From Pseudomonas abietaniphila (GTDB taxonomy: Bacteria > Pseudomonadota > Gammaproteobacteria > Pseudomonadales > Pseudomonadaceae), in assembly GCF_039697315.1 (NCBI RefSeq), contig NZ_CP155619.1:2666001-2730000 (forward strand): DNA of 64,000 nt, written 5' to 3'. A program made the translations under genes and the position numbers. Within the stretch, counting starts at the first letter, position 1. Each line of letters starts with the position of its first letter. Shown piece after piece: positions 36,162-44,571 of the stretch. The notes under the pieces are model-generated. The model was not told where the DNA came from. It searched no databases and saw nothing but the letters and a program-made list of their open reading frames with translations.

Positions 36162-36479
36162 TTTGATATCTCAGGCAAATTTCAAAGGGCGCGTACGATA
36201 AAGAAAAGTCACTTCAGCTACCAGTGAAATCAGGGCATTCACGCCACTACACCGACCAGAAAAGCACTTGTTTGCTTCAATTCCGCAAACGCATCAGGGT
36301 CCTGATTGACTGCGTTTTGCCCATCTTGTTCCTGCTGTTCGTCAGATCAACCGCCTGCGACATAAGCGCACAGCACCAGACCAAAGGGGTCAAGTCCTCC
36401 TTCGGCGGACCGATAAGCATGCATCTCTGGCAACACTCCCCCTTTGCACGCATGGATCGCGGCTTTCTCAGGAACCGTC
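36162..36479. other. divergent intergenic region coiled-coil gene / chemoreceptor
   Basis: 318 bases without a supported gene. A GTCAGATCAACCGCC to CCAAAGGGGTCAAG stretch shows no clear motif. It carries the leader of the first chemoreceptor. Confidence 0.4.
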
Positions 36480-38105
36480 ATGTCCCTACGCAATATGAAC
36501 ATCGCGCCCCGCGCCTTCCTCGGTTTTTCCATCATCGGTTTACTGATGCTGATCCTGGGCATCTTCGCCCTCAGCCAGATGAGCAAGATCAACGATGCCA
36601 CCGAGACGATGGCCACCAACAATGTGCCGAGCATCAAGTCGCTGGATAAACTGACCGAGGCAAGCATTCGTCTGCGCGTGCTGTCCTATCGCCTGATGCT
36701 CAATCGCGACCCCGACACGCTGCAGAAAACCGTCGACCTGCTGGCCATGCGCAACAAGCAGATCGACGACGCGCGCGCGATCTACGTCAAACTGATTTCG
36801 GCACCGGAAGAACAGGCCGCTTACGATCAGTACCTCTCCTTGCTCAATGACTATCGTCGGCTCGAAGACCGCATGAAGTCGCTGAGTAGCGCCAACAAAC
36901 TCGACGAACTGACCTCGCTGCTCAGCGCCGACCTGCAGACCAACTCGGACCAAATGAACGTGGTACTGGGCAAGCTGGTCGAGATCAATACCCAACAGAT
37001 CAATGACACCAACAAGGACGCAGCACGGCAGTATTCGACCGCCTTCACCATGGTCGTCACCCTGCTTATTATCGCGACCGTCCTGACCCTGCTGTTCGCC
37101 TGGCTGCTGACCAACAGCATCACACGCCCTATCGCCTCTGCCTTGAAAGCGGCTGAAGAGATCGCCGAAGGCGACTTGACCCGTACGATTCACGTCGACG
37201 GGACCGACGAAGCCGGTCGCCTGCTGACCGCGATGCTGAAAATGCAGTCCAAGTTGCGCGATACGCTGCAACGCATTTCCGGCTCGGCCACACAACTGGC
37301 GTCCGCTGCCGAAGAGCTGAATGCCGTCACCGACGAGAGCGCTCGGGGCTTGTCGCAACAGAACAATGAAATCGAACAAGCCGCCACGGCCGTCAACGAG
37401 ATGACCAGCGCCGTCGAAGAAGTGGCACGCAACGCCGTGAGCACGTCCGAAGCCTCGAAAAACGCCACCAGCTCGGCCAGCGACGGCCGCGACCTGGTGC
37501 AGGAAACCGTCAGCGCCATCGAGCGCATGAGCGGCGACGTCCAAAGCACAGCGACGTTGATCGGCAACCTGGCCGATGAATCCCGCGACATCGGCAAGGT
37601 GCTGGACGTGATTCGCGGCCTGGCGGACCAGACCAACCTCCTCGCCCTCAACGCCGCCATCGAAGCCGCACGGGCCGGTGAGGCCGGTCGTGGCTTTGCG
37701 GTCGTGGCCGATGAGGTGCGCGCACTGGCGCACCGCACTCAACAATCGACCAGTGAAATCGAACGCATGATCGGCAGCATTCAGGGCGGCACCGAGCAGG
37801 CCGTGAACTCGATGCGCAGCAGCACCGAGCGTGCCGAATCGACATTGAACATCGCCAAAGGCGCTGGTGTGGCGCTGGATACCATTAACAGCGCGGTGGT
37901 GGAAATCAATGAACGCAATCTGGTCATCGCCAGCGCGGCCGAGGAACAAGCGCAAGTTGCACGGGAAGTAGACCGCAACCTGGTGAACATCCGTGACCTG
38001 TCGACTCAGTCGGCGACCGGCGCGCATCAGACCACTGCAGCCAGCAGCGAACTGTCGCGTCTGGCGGTCGACCTGAACGGGATGGTTGCGCGCTTCCGCG
38101 TTTAA
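36480..38105 (+). CDS. methyl-accepting chemotaxis protein, copy 1
   Basis: 541 residues. TM1 at about 11-30 ([20 protein letters not shown]), a periplasmic four-helix-bundle-type ligand domain (about 31-190), TM2 at about 191-215 ([22 protein letters not shown]), HAMP (about 216-270) and a signalling domain with the invariant tip [20 protein letters not shown]. No C-terminal CheR pentapeptide. From residue about 227 to 540 it is identical to the next gene, while the ligand domains differ clearly. The ligand is unknown; the setting among betaine genes suggests quaternary amines or amino acids, which is inference. ATG 36480 follows CAGGAACCGTC. Confidence 0.93.
   Translation: MSLRNMNIAPRAFLGFSIIGLLMLILGIFALSQMSKINDATETMATNNVPSIKSLDKLTEASIRLRVLSYRLMLNRDPDTLQKTVDLLAMRNKQIDDARAIYVKLISAPEEQAAYDQYLSLLNDYRRLEDRMKSLSSANKLDELTSLLSADLQTNSDQMNVVLGKLVEINTQQINDTNKDAARQYSTAFTMVVTLLIIATVLTLLFAWLLTNSITRPIASALKAAEEIAEGDLTRTIHVDGTDEAGRLLTAMLKMQSKLRDTLQRISGSATQLASAAEELNAVTDESARGLSQQNNEIEQAATAVNEMTSAVEEVARNAVSTSEASKNATSSASDGRDLVQETVSAIERMSGDVQSTATLIGNLADESRDIGKVLDVIRGLADQTNLLALNAAIEAARAGEAGRGFAVVADEVRALAHRTQQSTSEIERMIGSIQGGTEQAVNSMRSSTERAESTLNIAKGAGVALDTINSAVVEINERNLVIASAAEEQAQVAREVDRNLVNIRDLSTQSATGAHQTTAASSELSRLAVDLNGMVARFRV
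37159..38105 (+). repeat. 947-bp direct repeat, left copy (HAMP and signalling domain)
   Basis: Nearly identical to 38995-39941, with scattered third-position differences such as CTGGCGTCC against CTGGCATCC. It covers the HAMP and cytoplasmic part of the first chemoreceptor. Confidence 0.9.
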
Positions 38106-38122
38106 CGCACAGCGCCGCCAAA

Positions 38123-38158
38123 GAGGGGAATGCGCCGAGCGTGCATTCCCCTTTTTTG
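38123..38158 (+). terminator. rho-independent terminator behind chemoreceptor 1
   Basis: GGGGAATGCgccgagcgtGCATTCCCC followed by six T. It separates the two chemoreceptor transcripts. Confidence 0.88.
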
Positions 38159-38315
38159 TTTCCGGCCTAGCTGTCTGTTCGCTGAACGAAGCCGTTATTT
38201 GTTTCAAATCCTGCAGTTTCATTCAAGCGCCGGGTTTTCCAACCGATAGGCAGTTAACCGCCTGCACTTTTCTGTCTGGGCCGCCCCCTGCGCCCATCCG
38301 TTCGGAATACCCTCT

Positions 38316-39941
38316 ATGTCATTGCGCAACATGAACATCGCTCCACGCGCGTTTTTCAGCTTTGCCCTGATCGGGGTTCTCATGCTGATTCTCGGCATCT
38401 TTTCGCTCACACAGATGAGCAATATCCGAGCGACAAGCGATGAGATCGCACGCAATACCGTGCCGAGCATTCGCAGCCTGGACAAGATGATCGACACCAG
38501 CGTGCGCTTGCGAGTGTTGTCGTTTCGGCTATTGGTCAACCGCGATCCGGCCATTCAGCAGAAGACCCTGGATGCGATGACGGCCCGCTTCCAGCAAATG
38601 GGGATTGCCCAGGCGACCTATGAAAAACTGCCAACAACGGCGGAAGAACAGTCGAACTACGCCGAATTCCAGAAGCTGCTGAGCCAATACCGGCAGCTTG
38701 AAGACCGCATGCGCGCCCTGAGTCGTGACGGGAAAATAGAAGAGCTGACCCAGTTGCTCAATGTCGAGTTGCAGGAAAACTCCGACAAGATGAATGCCGC
38801 TCTGTCGAAACTGGTTGAGTTCAACGGCAAGGAGTCCGATGCCGCCAACGCCAGTGCCGGCGAGCAGTACAACAGAGCGTTCAACCTGGTCGTCGGTCTG
38901 CTGATCATCGCGACGGTGCTGACGGTACTTTTCGCCTGGCTGCTGACCAGCAGCATCACTCGCCCCATTGGCGCTGCGCTGAAGGCCGCCGAAGAGATCG
39001 CCGAAGGCGACTTGACCCGTACGATTCACGTCGACGGGACCGACGAAGCCGGTCGCCTGCTGACCGCGATGCTGAAAATGCAGTCCAAGTTGCGCGATAC
39101 GCTGCAACGCATTTCCGGCTCGGCCACACAACTGGCATCCGCTGCCGAAGAGCTGAATGCCGTCACCGACGAGAGCGCTCGAGGCTTGTCGCAACAGAAT
39201 AATGAAATCGAACAAGCCGCCACGGCCGTCAACGAGATGACCAGCGCCGTCGAAGAAGTGGCACGCAACGCCGTGAGCACGTCCGAAGCCTCGAAAAACG
39301 CCACCAGCTCGGCCAGCGACGGCCGCGATCTGGTGCAGGAAACCGTCAGCGCCATCGAGCGCATGAGCGGCGACGTGCAAAGCACCGCGACGTTGATCGG
39401 TAACCTCGCCGATGAATCCCGCGACATCGGCAAGGTGCTGGACGTGATTCGCGGCCTGGCGGACCAGACCAACCTGCTCGCCCTCAACGCCGCCATCGAA
39501 GCCGCGCGGGCCGGTGAGGCCGGTCGTGGTTTTGCGGTCGTGGCCGATGAGGTGCGCGCACTGGCGCACCGCACCCAGCAATCGACCAGTGAAATCGAAC
39601 GCATGATCGGCAGCATTCAGGGCGGCACCGAGCAGGCCGTGAACTCGATGCGCAGCAGCACCGAGCGTGCCGAATCGACATTGAATATTGCGAAAGGCGC
39701 CGGCGTGGCGCTGGACACCATTAACAGCGCGGTGGTGGAAATCAATGAACGCAATCTGGTCATCGCCAGCGCAGCCGAGGAACAGGCGCAAGTTGCACGG
39801 GAAGTAGACCGCAACCTGGTGAACATCCGTGACCTGTCGACTCAGTCGGCGACCGGCGCGCATCAGACCACTGCAGCCAGCAGCGAACTGTCGCGTCTGG
39901 CGGTGGATTTGAACGGCATGGTGGCGCGGTTCAGGTTGTAA
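38316..39941 (+). CDS. methyl-accepting chemotaxis protein, copy 2
   Basis: 541 residues, same layout as copy 1: TM1 ([19 protein letters not shown]), periplasmic ligand domain about 31-190 of the same four-helix type but with many changes, TM2 ([21 protein letters not shown]), HAMP and signalling domain. The cytoplasmic half is the twin of copy 1. It has its own 210-base leader behind the copy 1 terminator. Two receptors with one output and different sensors imply two ligands feeding the same array. ATG 38316 begins [13 protein letters not shown] exactly like copy 1. Confidence 0.93.
   Translation: MSLRNMNIAPRAFFSFALIGVLMLILGIFSLTQMSNIRATSDEIARNTVPSIRSLDKMIDTSVRLRVLSFRLLVNRDPAIQQKTLDAMTARFQQMGIAQATYEKLPTTAEEQSNYAEFQKLLSQYRQLEDRMRALSRDGKIEELTQLLNVELQENSDKMNAALSKLVEFNGKESDAANASAGEQYNRAFNLVVGLLIIATVLTVLFAWLLTSSITRPIGAALKAAEEIAEGDLTRTIHVDGTDEAGRLLTAMLKMQSKLRDTLQRISGSATQLASAAEELNAVTDESARGLSQQNNEIEQAATAVNEMTSAVEEVARNAVSTSEASKNATSSASDGRDLVQETVSAIERMSGDVQSTATLIGNLADESRDIGKVLDVIRGLADQTNLLALNAAIEAARAGEAGRGFAVVADEVRALAHRTQQSTSEIERMIGSIQGGTEQAVNSMRSSTERAESTLNIAKGAGVALDTINSAVVEINERNLVIASAAEEQAQVAREVDRNLVNIRDLSTQSATGAHQTTAASSELSRLAVDLNGMVARFRL
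38995..39941 (+). repeat. 947-bp direct repeat, right copy (HAMP and signalling domain)
   Basis: Partner of 37159-38105, at an offset of 1836 bp. Confidence 0.9.
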
Positions 39942-39968
39942 AGAATCATCAACCTAGACACATAAACA

Positions 39969-40060
39969 CTGTGGGAGCGAATTCATTCGCGATGAGGCCA
40001 AGCCAAGCGATACCTCTATATCGACTGAAAGCCCCATCGCGGATGAATCCGCTCCCACAG
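39969..40060. repeat. REP-type palindrome pair, GAATTCATTCGCGA family
   Basis: CTGTGGGAGCGAATTCATTC mirrored by GCGGATGAATCCGCTCCCAC between converging genes. Confidence 0.85.
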
Positions 40061-40080
40061 GCGTGATGACGCCGAATTAA

Positions 40081-41181
40081 TCAATATTCGATACGAACGT
40101 CGCCTTTCGGCACGCTGCAGCAAGACAGGATGTATCCCTCTTCCACGTCGTCGTCGGTAATCCCGCCGTTGTGCTCCATTTCCACTTCCCCGCTCAGTTT
40201 CATCACCTTGCAGGTGCCGCAGATGCCCATGCCGCAGGCTTTCGGGATCATCAGACCGAGTTTCGCAGCCGCCGCGTGTACGGTTTCGCCCGGCGCCACG
40301 CGAATGCTCTTGCCGGTGTCGGTGAACTCAACCTGATGCAGTTCGGCCACATCGACTTCCGGCGCATCGGCCGCCTGCTCGGCATGCTCGACCGCGTCTG
40401 CGCGGGCTTCCGGTGGCGTCGCGCCGAAAGACTCTTCGTGGTACTGCGCCATGTTGAAGCCGTTGGCTTCCAGCAGGCGCTTGACCGCATTCATGTACGG
40501 CGTCGGGCCGCAACAGAAGACTTCGCGCTCCATGAAGTCCGGCGCCATCAGCTCGAGCATCTTCTGGTTCAGATACCCGCGATAACCGGCCCACGGCTCA
40601 CCCAGCCCGTGTTTCTCGCAGACGATGTGCAGCGAGAAGTTGTTGATTCGCGACGCCATCTGCTCCAGTTCACGGTGGTAGATGATGTCTTTGGGCGAAC
40701 GCGAGCTGTGAACGAAGACCATGTCGACGTTGGCGTTGGTGTCGTAATACCAGCGCGCCATGGACATGACCGGCGTGATACCGACACCGCCACTGAGGTA
40801 GAGAATCTTCGGATTGGGGAAGTCGATGGCGTTGAACAGACCGACCGGCCCGTGAACGGCCAGTTCCTGACCTTCATGCAGGGTGTCGTGCAACCAGTTG
40901 GATACCTTGCCGCCCGGTACGCGCTTGATGGTGATCGAGAAGCTGTACGGCACTGAAGGCGAGCTGGAGATGGTGTACGACCGCATGATCGGCACGCCTT
41001 CGATTTCCAGCTCCAGGGTCACGAACTGACCCGGCTTGAAGAAGAACAGGATTGGCTGGTCGGCCATGAAGCAAAAGGTGCGCACGTCCCAGGTTTCCTG
41101 GATCACTTTGACGACCCGCACCAGATGGCGGCCATTGGCCCAAGTCTGTGTGTTGACCGGGCTGAGGAAACTCTGGGACAT
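40081..41181 (-). CDS. gbcB: glycine betaine demethylase, reductase subunit
   Basis: 366 residues. FAD domain with the RSYTISSSPS motif (about residue 67), NAD(P)-binding GGVGITPVMSMARWY, and C-terminal plant-type 2Fe-2S ferredoxin domain with the cysteines in CGMGICGTCKVMKLSGEV and SCC near the end. It passes electrons from NADH to the GbcA oxygenase. ATG 41181 has GGAGAG in front; a GTG two codons earlier is less likely. Divergent from gbcA, as in P. aeruginosa, with a shared control region. Confidence 0.95.
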   Translation of the reverse strand: MSQSFLSPVNTQTWANGRHLVRVVKVIQETWDVRTFCFMADQPILFFFKPGQFVTLELEIEGVPIMRSYTISSSPSVPYSFSITIKRVPGGKVSNWLHDTLHEGQELAVHGPVGLFNAIDFPNPKILYLSGGVGITPVMSMARWYYDTNANVDMVFVHSSRSPKDIIYHRELEQMASRINNFSLHIVCEKHGLGEPWAGYRGYLNQKMLELMAPDFMEREVFCCGPTPYMNAVKRLLEANGFNMAQYHEESFGATPPEARADAVEHAEQAADAPEVDVAELHQVEFTDTGKSIRVAPGETVHAAAAKLGLMIPKACGMGICGTCKVMKLSGEVEMEHNGGITDDDVEEGYILSCCSVPKGDVRIEY

Positions 41182-41512
41182 ACTCACTCTCCACGGCCGA
41201 CTGTCGGCCTCTTATGGTGGCGATTCTGCGTAACGCACGACGCGCCTATTTACCTATCAGCGACATTCACATACTTATGGCGACCAGCCCCGATCTATAG
41301 GGGTTACGGAGTCGGAAACGGATTCGGCCATGTCGCCCATGGATAAGGTTCACGTCGCGCCCGGCTACACACTCGCCGTCAATCGATTACAGATTTTTTA
41401 TTTATAAGGATGAGCGACAGAACGCACCGTCGCCTTGCCTGCAAACCACTCAAACACAACCGTATCAGCCACATTCGTAGACCGTTGAAACCACGGTCTG
41501 AGGACTTGAAAG
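41182..41512. promoter_or_regulatory. divergent gbcB-gbcA control region
   Basis: 331 bases between the two subunit genes. In P. aeruginosa both are activated by the AraC-family protein GbdR in response to betaine or dimethylglycine. A direct repeat AGCGAC (41259) and GGCGAC (41279), 20 bp apart, is the best candidate for a dimeric AraC-type site; half-sites two helical turns apart are usual for that family. No gbdR gene lies in the window. Confidence 0.4.
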
Positions 41513-42811
41513 ATGGACGTCACCGCAACTCTGAGCCTGGGCGATCCGCTGGAACCCGCACGCAAGGCCACCGCTGAAATGCTGCAGAACCGGGAGCGCA
41601 CCTACTCGCTGCCGCAGCCTTTCTACAGCGATGAGCGGCTGTTTGAAATCGACATGCAGGAAATCTTTCAAAAAGAATGGCTGATTGCAGGCATGACCTG
41701 TGAAATCCCGGCCAAGGGCAACTTCCTGACCCTGCAGATCGGCAAGAACCCGATTCTGGTCGTGCGTGCGCCGGACGGTTCGATCAACGCCTTCCACAAC
41801 GTCTGCCGTCACCGCGGTTCGCGTCTGTGCACCAAGGAAAAAGGCAAAGTCGCCAAGCTGGTGTGCCCTTACCACCAGTGGACCTATGAACTCGACGGTC
41901 GTCTGCTGTATGCAGGCACCGAAATGGGCGCTGACTTCGACATGAAGCAGTTCAGCCTCAAGCCCGTGAACTGCAAAGTCGCTGGCGGTTACATCTTCAT
42001 CAGCCTGGCGGCCAATCCGCCAGCCATCGACGAGTTCCTGCAGACGCTGAATCACTACATGGAACCGTACGACATGGAGAACACCAAGGTGGCGGTACAA
42101 ACCACCTTGATGGAAAAAGCCAACTGGAAACTCGTGCTGGAAAACAACCGTGAGTGCTACCACTGCAACGGTTCGCATCCGGAGCTGCTGAACACTCTGC
42201 TGGAATGGGACGACGTGACCGATCCACGCGCCGACCAGGCGTTCAAGGACCACGTCGCAGCATCCGCCGCTGCCTGGGAAGCCGAGAAGATCCCGTTTGC
42301 TCACGCCAGCTTCGGTCTGCGCAACCGCATCGTGCGCATGCCGCTGCTCAAAGGTACCGTGTCCATGACCATGGACGGCAAACAAGGCAGCCAGAAGCTC
42401 ATGGGCCGTATCAAGAATCCGGACCTGGGTTCGATGCGCATCCTGCACCTGCCGCACGCCTGGAACCACTGCATGGGCGACCACGTGATCGTATTCACCG
42501 TGTGGCCGATCAGCGCCCAGGAAACCATGGTCACCACCAAATGGCTGGTGCATAAAGACGCCGTTGAAGGCGTGGACTACGACGTCGCGCGCCTGCGTGA
42601 AGTCTGGGACGCGACCAACGATCAGGATCGTCGTCTGGCCGAAGAAAACCAGCGCGGCATCAACTCCATCGCCTACCAGCCAGGCCCGTACTCCAAGACC
42701 TACGAGTTCGGCGTGGTCAACTTCATCGACTGGTACAGCGCCAAGCTCCTGGAAAACATGGGTGCCGAGCCTGCGCCGTATTTGAAAGGTGTGGCGGTTA
42801 ACCACGAGTAA
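41513..42811 (+). CDS. gbcA: glycine betaine demethylase, Rieske oxygenase subunit
   Basis: 432 residues. The Rieske 2Fe-2S motif is CRHRGSRLCTKE...CPYHQW (residues about 98-122), the mononuclear iron His pair lies in NNRECYHCNGSHPELL, and the downstream catalytic Asp is in the C-terminal third. It converts glycine betaine and O2 to dimethylglycine and formaldehyde. The start MDVTATLSLGDPLEPARKAT is family-typical and sits behind GGACTTGAAAG. Confidence 0.96.
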   Translation: MDVTATLSLGDPLEPARKATAEMLQNRERTYSLPQPFYSDERLFEIDMQEIFQKEWLIAGMTCEIPAKGNFLTLQIGKNPILVVRAPDGSINAFHNVCRHRGSRLCTKEKGKVAKLVCPYHQWTYELDGRLLYAGTEMGADFDMKQFSLKPVNCKVAGGYIFISLAANPPAIDEFLQTLNHYMEPYDMENTKVAVQTTLMEKANWKLVLENNRECYHCNGSHPELLNTLLEWDDVTDPRADQAFKDHVAASAAAWEAEKIPFAHASFGLRNRIVRMPLLKGTVSMTMDGKQGSQKLMGRIKNPDLGSMRILHLPHAWNHCMGDHVIVFTVWPISAQETMVTTKWLVHKDAVEGVDYDVARLREVWDATNDQDRRLAEENQRGINSIAYQPGPYSKTYEFGVVNFIDWYSAKLLENMGAEPAPYLKGVAVNHE

Positions 42812-42829
42812 GGCTCAATCACTCGGAAC

Positions 42830-42921
42830 CTGTGGAGATTCCGACAGTGATGACGGTGGCGAAAGCGTTGTATTACACAGACCGCATTCGCCACCGTCGT
42901 AACCTCCGGCAGCTCCCACAG
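42830..42921. repeat. REP-type palindrome pair, GTCGTAACCTCCG family
   Basis: CTGTGGAGATTCCGACAGTG on the left is a worn partner of CCACCGTCGTAACCTCCGGC and GCTCCCACAG on the right. Same family as 63541-63630, with which it shares the right half. Confidence 0.75.
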
Positions 42922-43023
42922 GTTTCCAAGACAGTCCCCTGAACGCCACTCAAGCCTGATCAAAAAACACTCAAACCTCCCGGACACCATCTCCGCCGCA
43001 CCCGCGCGACATCCACAAACAAC

Positions 43024-43058
43024 TTATCCACAGCACAACCCACAGCAATTGTGGGAAA
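43024..43058 (+). other. DnaA box pair 1
   Basis: TTATCCACA (43024-43032) with inverted TGTGGGAAA at 43050-43058. Confidence 0.8.
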
Positions 43059-43195
43059 GTCGATTTCTCCCTGTGCAAAAAGCCAAGAAAAACCGTGACT
43101 TATTCAAGAAGCTGTATACCTGCCAATACTGTTCATTTATTGATCAACCATGTGCAGGCCACGGTTTATAAGGCCCTCAAGGGATAGCGAACACC

Positions 43196-43230
43196 TTATC
43201 CACAGAAGCGCCAACAGAGAATGTGCGCAA
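43196..43230 (+). other. DnaA box pair 2
   Basis: TTATCCACA (43196-43204) with inverted TGTGCGCAA at 43222-43230; TTGATCAA upstream at 43140-43147. Confidence 0.8.
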
Positions 43231-43387
43231 CTCGGGTTATTACGTTTCGAGGTGTGGAAAAGTCGCTTGGATACTCGAAATGGTAGGCTTCAAGCTATGA
43301 ATCGCTGAAGAAACTCCAGATTGATCAATTTTTGATCAATACCTTGAAGCCCCCTATCTATATGGCTTGCCGGCGATGACGAACAAC

Positions 43388-43422
43388 TTATCCACACAAG
43401 CGCTAACAGAGAATGTGGGCAA
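43388..43422 (+). other. DnaA box pair 3
   Basis: TTATCCACA (43388-43396) with inverted TGTGGGCAA at 43414-43422; TTGATCAA doublet upstream at 43321 and 43332. Confidence 0.8.
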
Positions 43423-43548
43423 ATATGAGCAGGCCCAAAACTCGACGCGTGGAAAAAAACGTTTAAAAACCAATGGATACAGTGATCAATATTTGATCAA
43501 CGGCTGGAAACCCTCTAGATACGTGGCCTGGAGAAGACGGCGAACACC

Positions 43549-43583
43549 TTATCCACAGGTGAGCTCACAGAGATTGTGGGTAG
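43549..43583 (+). other. DnaA box pair 4
   Basis: TTATCCACA (43549-43557) with inverted TGTGGGTAG at 43575-43583, the latter just inside the 3' end of the rhs-core gene; GTGATCAA/TTGATCAA doublet upstream at 43482 and 43493. Confidence 0.8.
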
Positions 43584-44482
43584 GTGTGCGCCATGATCAC
43601 TTCCACGTTTATCTGCTCTCCTTCGTCCAGTCCGTCGAAGTAGTGGGTTCTCAGGCGTTGCGCGCTTGTTAATGGGGGACTCGCCGGTTGCGTTTTACTG
43701 ATGCTGGCAATACTACCCCGCACTTTGCTGAGATCATCACGCAGTGCATTCCCGTATGGGTTGGCAACAATTGAGGGACGAACAGAAACGGCGCCCGGCA
43801 TTTTTGGCGTGACGGGGGTTCTGCCGAACAACTGTGTGACTCGGTTGACAGCGGCCCTCCTCAGCTCTTTCTTGGCAACCAGACTCTGAACACCCAACCC
43901 TACGCGGGTCACGGCTCCCAATGCCGAGATCGCGGTGCCCACATGGGCGACGTAACGCGCCTCTTTAACACCGGCGAGCGTCAACGAAGACGCAGCGATT
44001 GCGAGGCTTGAACCGACCAATGTCATTCGTGCGGCCACCAAGGTGGCCCCGACCGGCGGACCGGCTACGGCGGCTGCTATTACCGTGGCGGCGATTGTGA
44101 AAGCGTGAAGGCCGATCGTCAGTACAGGCTGCAGCCAGTCAGGCGTTCGCCCTGTCGGATCAACATAGTTGACCGGATCACCCAGGCAATAGGTGTAGGC
44201 ATTGAGCCCGCCTTTATCAAAGGGGCTTAGCGCGTCGGGACTGTGGAAACGCTTGAGCGCAGGGTTATAGATCCGATGACCGTTACCGAGGTGATACCAG
44301 CCCGTGCCCTGCTCTCGTAACTGGCCATTGAAGCCCGAGTGGCTAATCTGCGCCTCATCGCGGGGTTGGGTGCCATAAGCCGTATAGGCCATATGCCCTG
44401 ATTCAGACGGCGCAAATCCTGCCAGGACAGTGTTGTGGCGATCCGTGGCCAGCAGCAGCGAACGAAAGGAAGGCGCATCCAT
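43565..44482 (-). CDS. RHS repeat-associated core domain protein (orphan, short)
   Basis: 305 residues. The first 110 residues carry the Rhs/YD core end: YTAYGTQPRDEAQISHSGFN, HLGNGHRIYNPALKRFHSPD and DALSPFDKGGLNAYTYCLGD, closing with DPTGRTPDWLQP. The remaining 190 residues are a variable tail with two hydrophobic stretches (IAATVIAAAVAGPPVGATLV and VGSSLAIAASSLTLAGV) and a polar end. Such short stand-alone proteins, beginning FRSLLLATDRHNTVLAG, are common in Pseudomonas. In full-length Rhs proteins the tail after this core is the toxin. No clear immunity gene sits behind its stop, where the DnaA-box array begins. Confidence 0.8.
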   Translation of the reverse strand: MDAPSFRSLLLATDRHNTVLAGFAPSESGHMAYTAYGTQPRDEAQISHSGFNGQLREQGTGWYHLGNGHRIYNPALKRFHSPDALSPFDKGGLNAYTYCLGDPVNYVDPTGRTPDWLQPVLTIGLHAFTIAATVIAAAVAGPPVGATLVAARMTLVGSSLAIAASSLTLAGVKEARYVAHVGTAISALGAVTRVGLGVQSLVAKKELRRAAVNRVTQLFGRTPVTPKMPGAVSVRPSIVANPYGNALRDDLSKVRGSIASISKTQPASPPLTSAQRLRTHYFDGLDEGEQINVEVIMAHTYPQSL

Positions 44483-44508
44483 CAGGCTGACTCACTTGCC
44501 AGAAGGTC

Positions 44509-44517
44509 TGTGGATAA
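44509..44517 (-). other. DnaA box between rhs-core gene and etfB
   Basis: TGTGGATAA, perfect on the minus strand, followed by a looser TGTGGGTAA at 44537-44545 in the same orientation. Confidence 0.65.
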
Positions 44518-44571
44518 GCTTAATCCTGCCGTTCGCTGTGGGTAACTAATAGAAGTGATAGGTCAGCGGGC

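Larger units (their letters stand above)
42950..43585. other. tandem DnaA-box / TTGATCAA array
   Basis: Gene-free, AT-richer stretch of about 600 bases. Perfect DnaA boxes TTATCCACA start at 43024, 43196, 43388 and 43549. In every case an inverted, looser box (TGTGGGAAA, TGTGCGCAA, TGTGGGCAA, TGTGGGTAG) begins exactly 26 bases after the first. TTGATCAA palindromes begin exactly 56 bases before three of the boxes (43140, 43332, 43493). In two repeats a second palindrome lies 11 bases earlier (43321, 43482). A fainter CTGATCAA at 42956 precedes the first box. The flanks share GAACAMC before the box and ACAGAGAATGTG after it. The units are 172, 192 and 161 bases long. No replication gene is near. 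Confidence 0.85.

Noticed and set aside
43367..43672. Open frame of 101 codons across the DnaA-box array
   Set aside because: It spans two repeat units with different sequence in each, has no ribosome site and no family resemblance, and runs into the antisense strand of the rhs-core gene.
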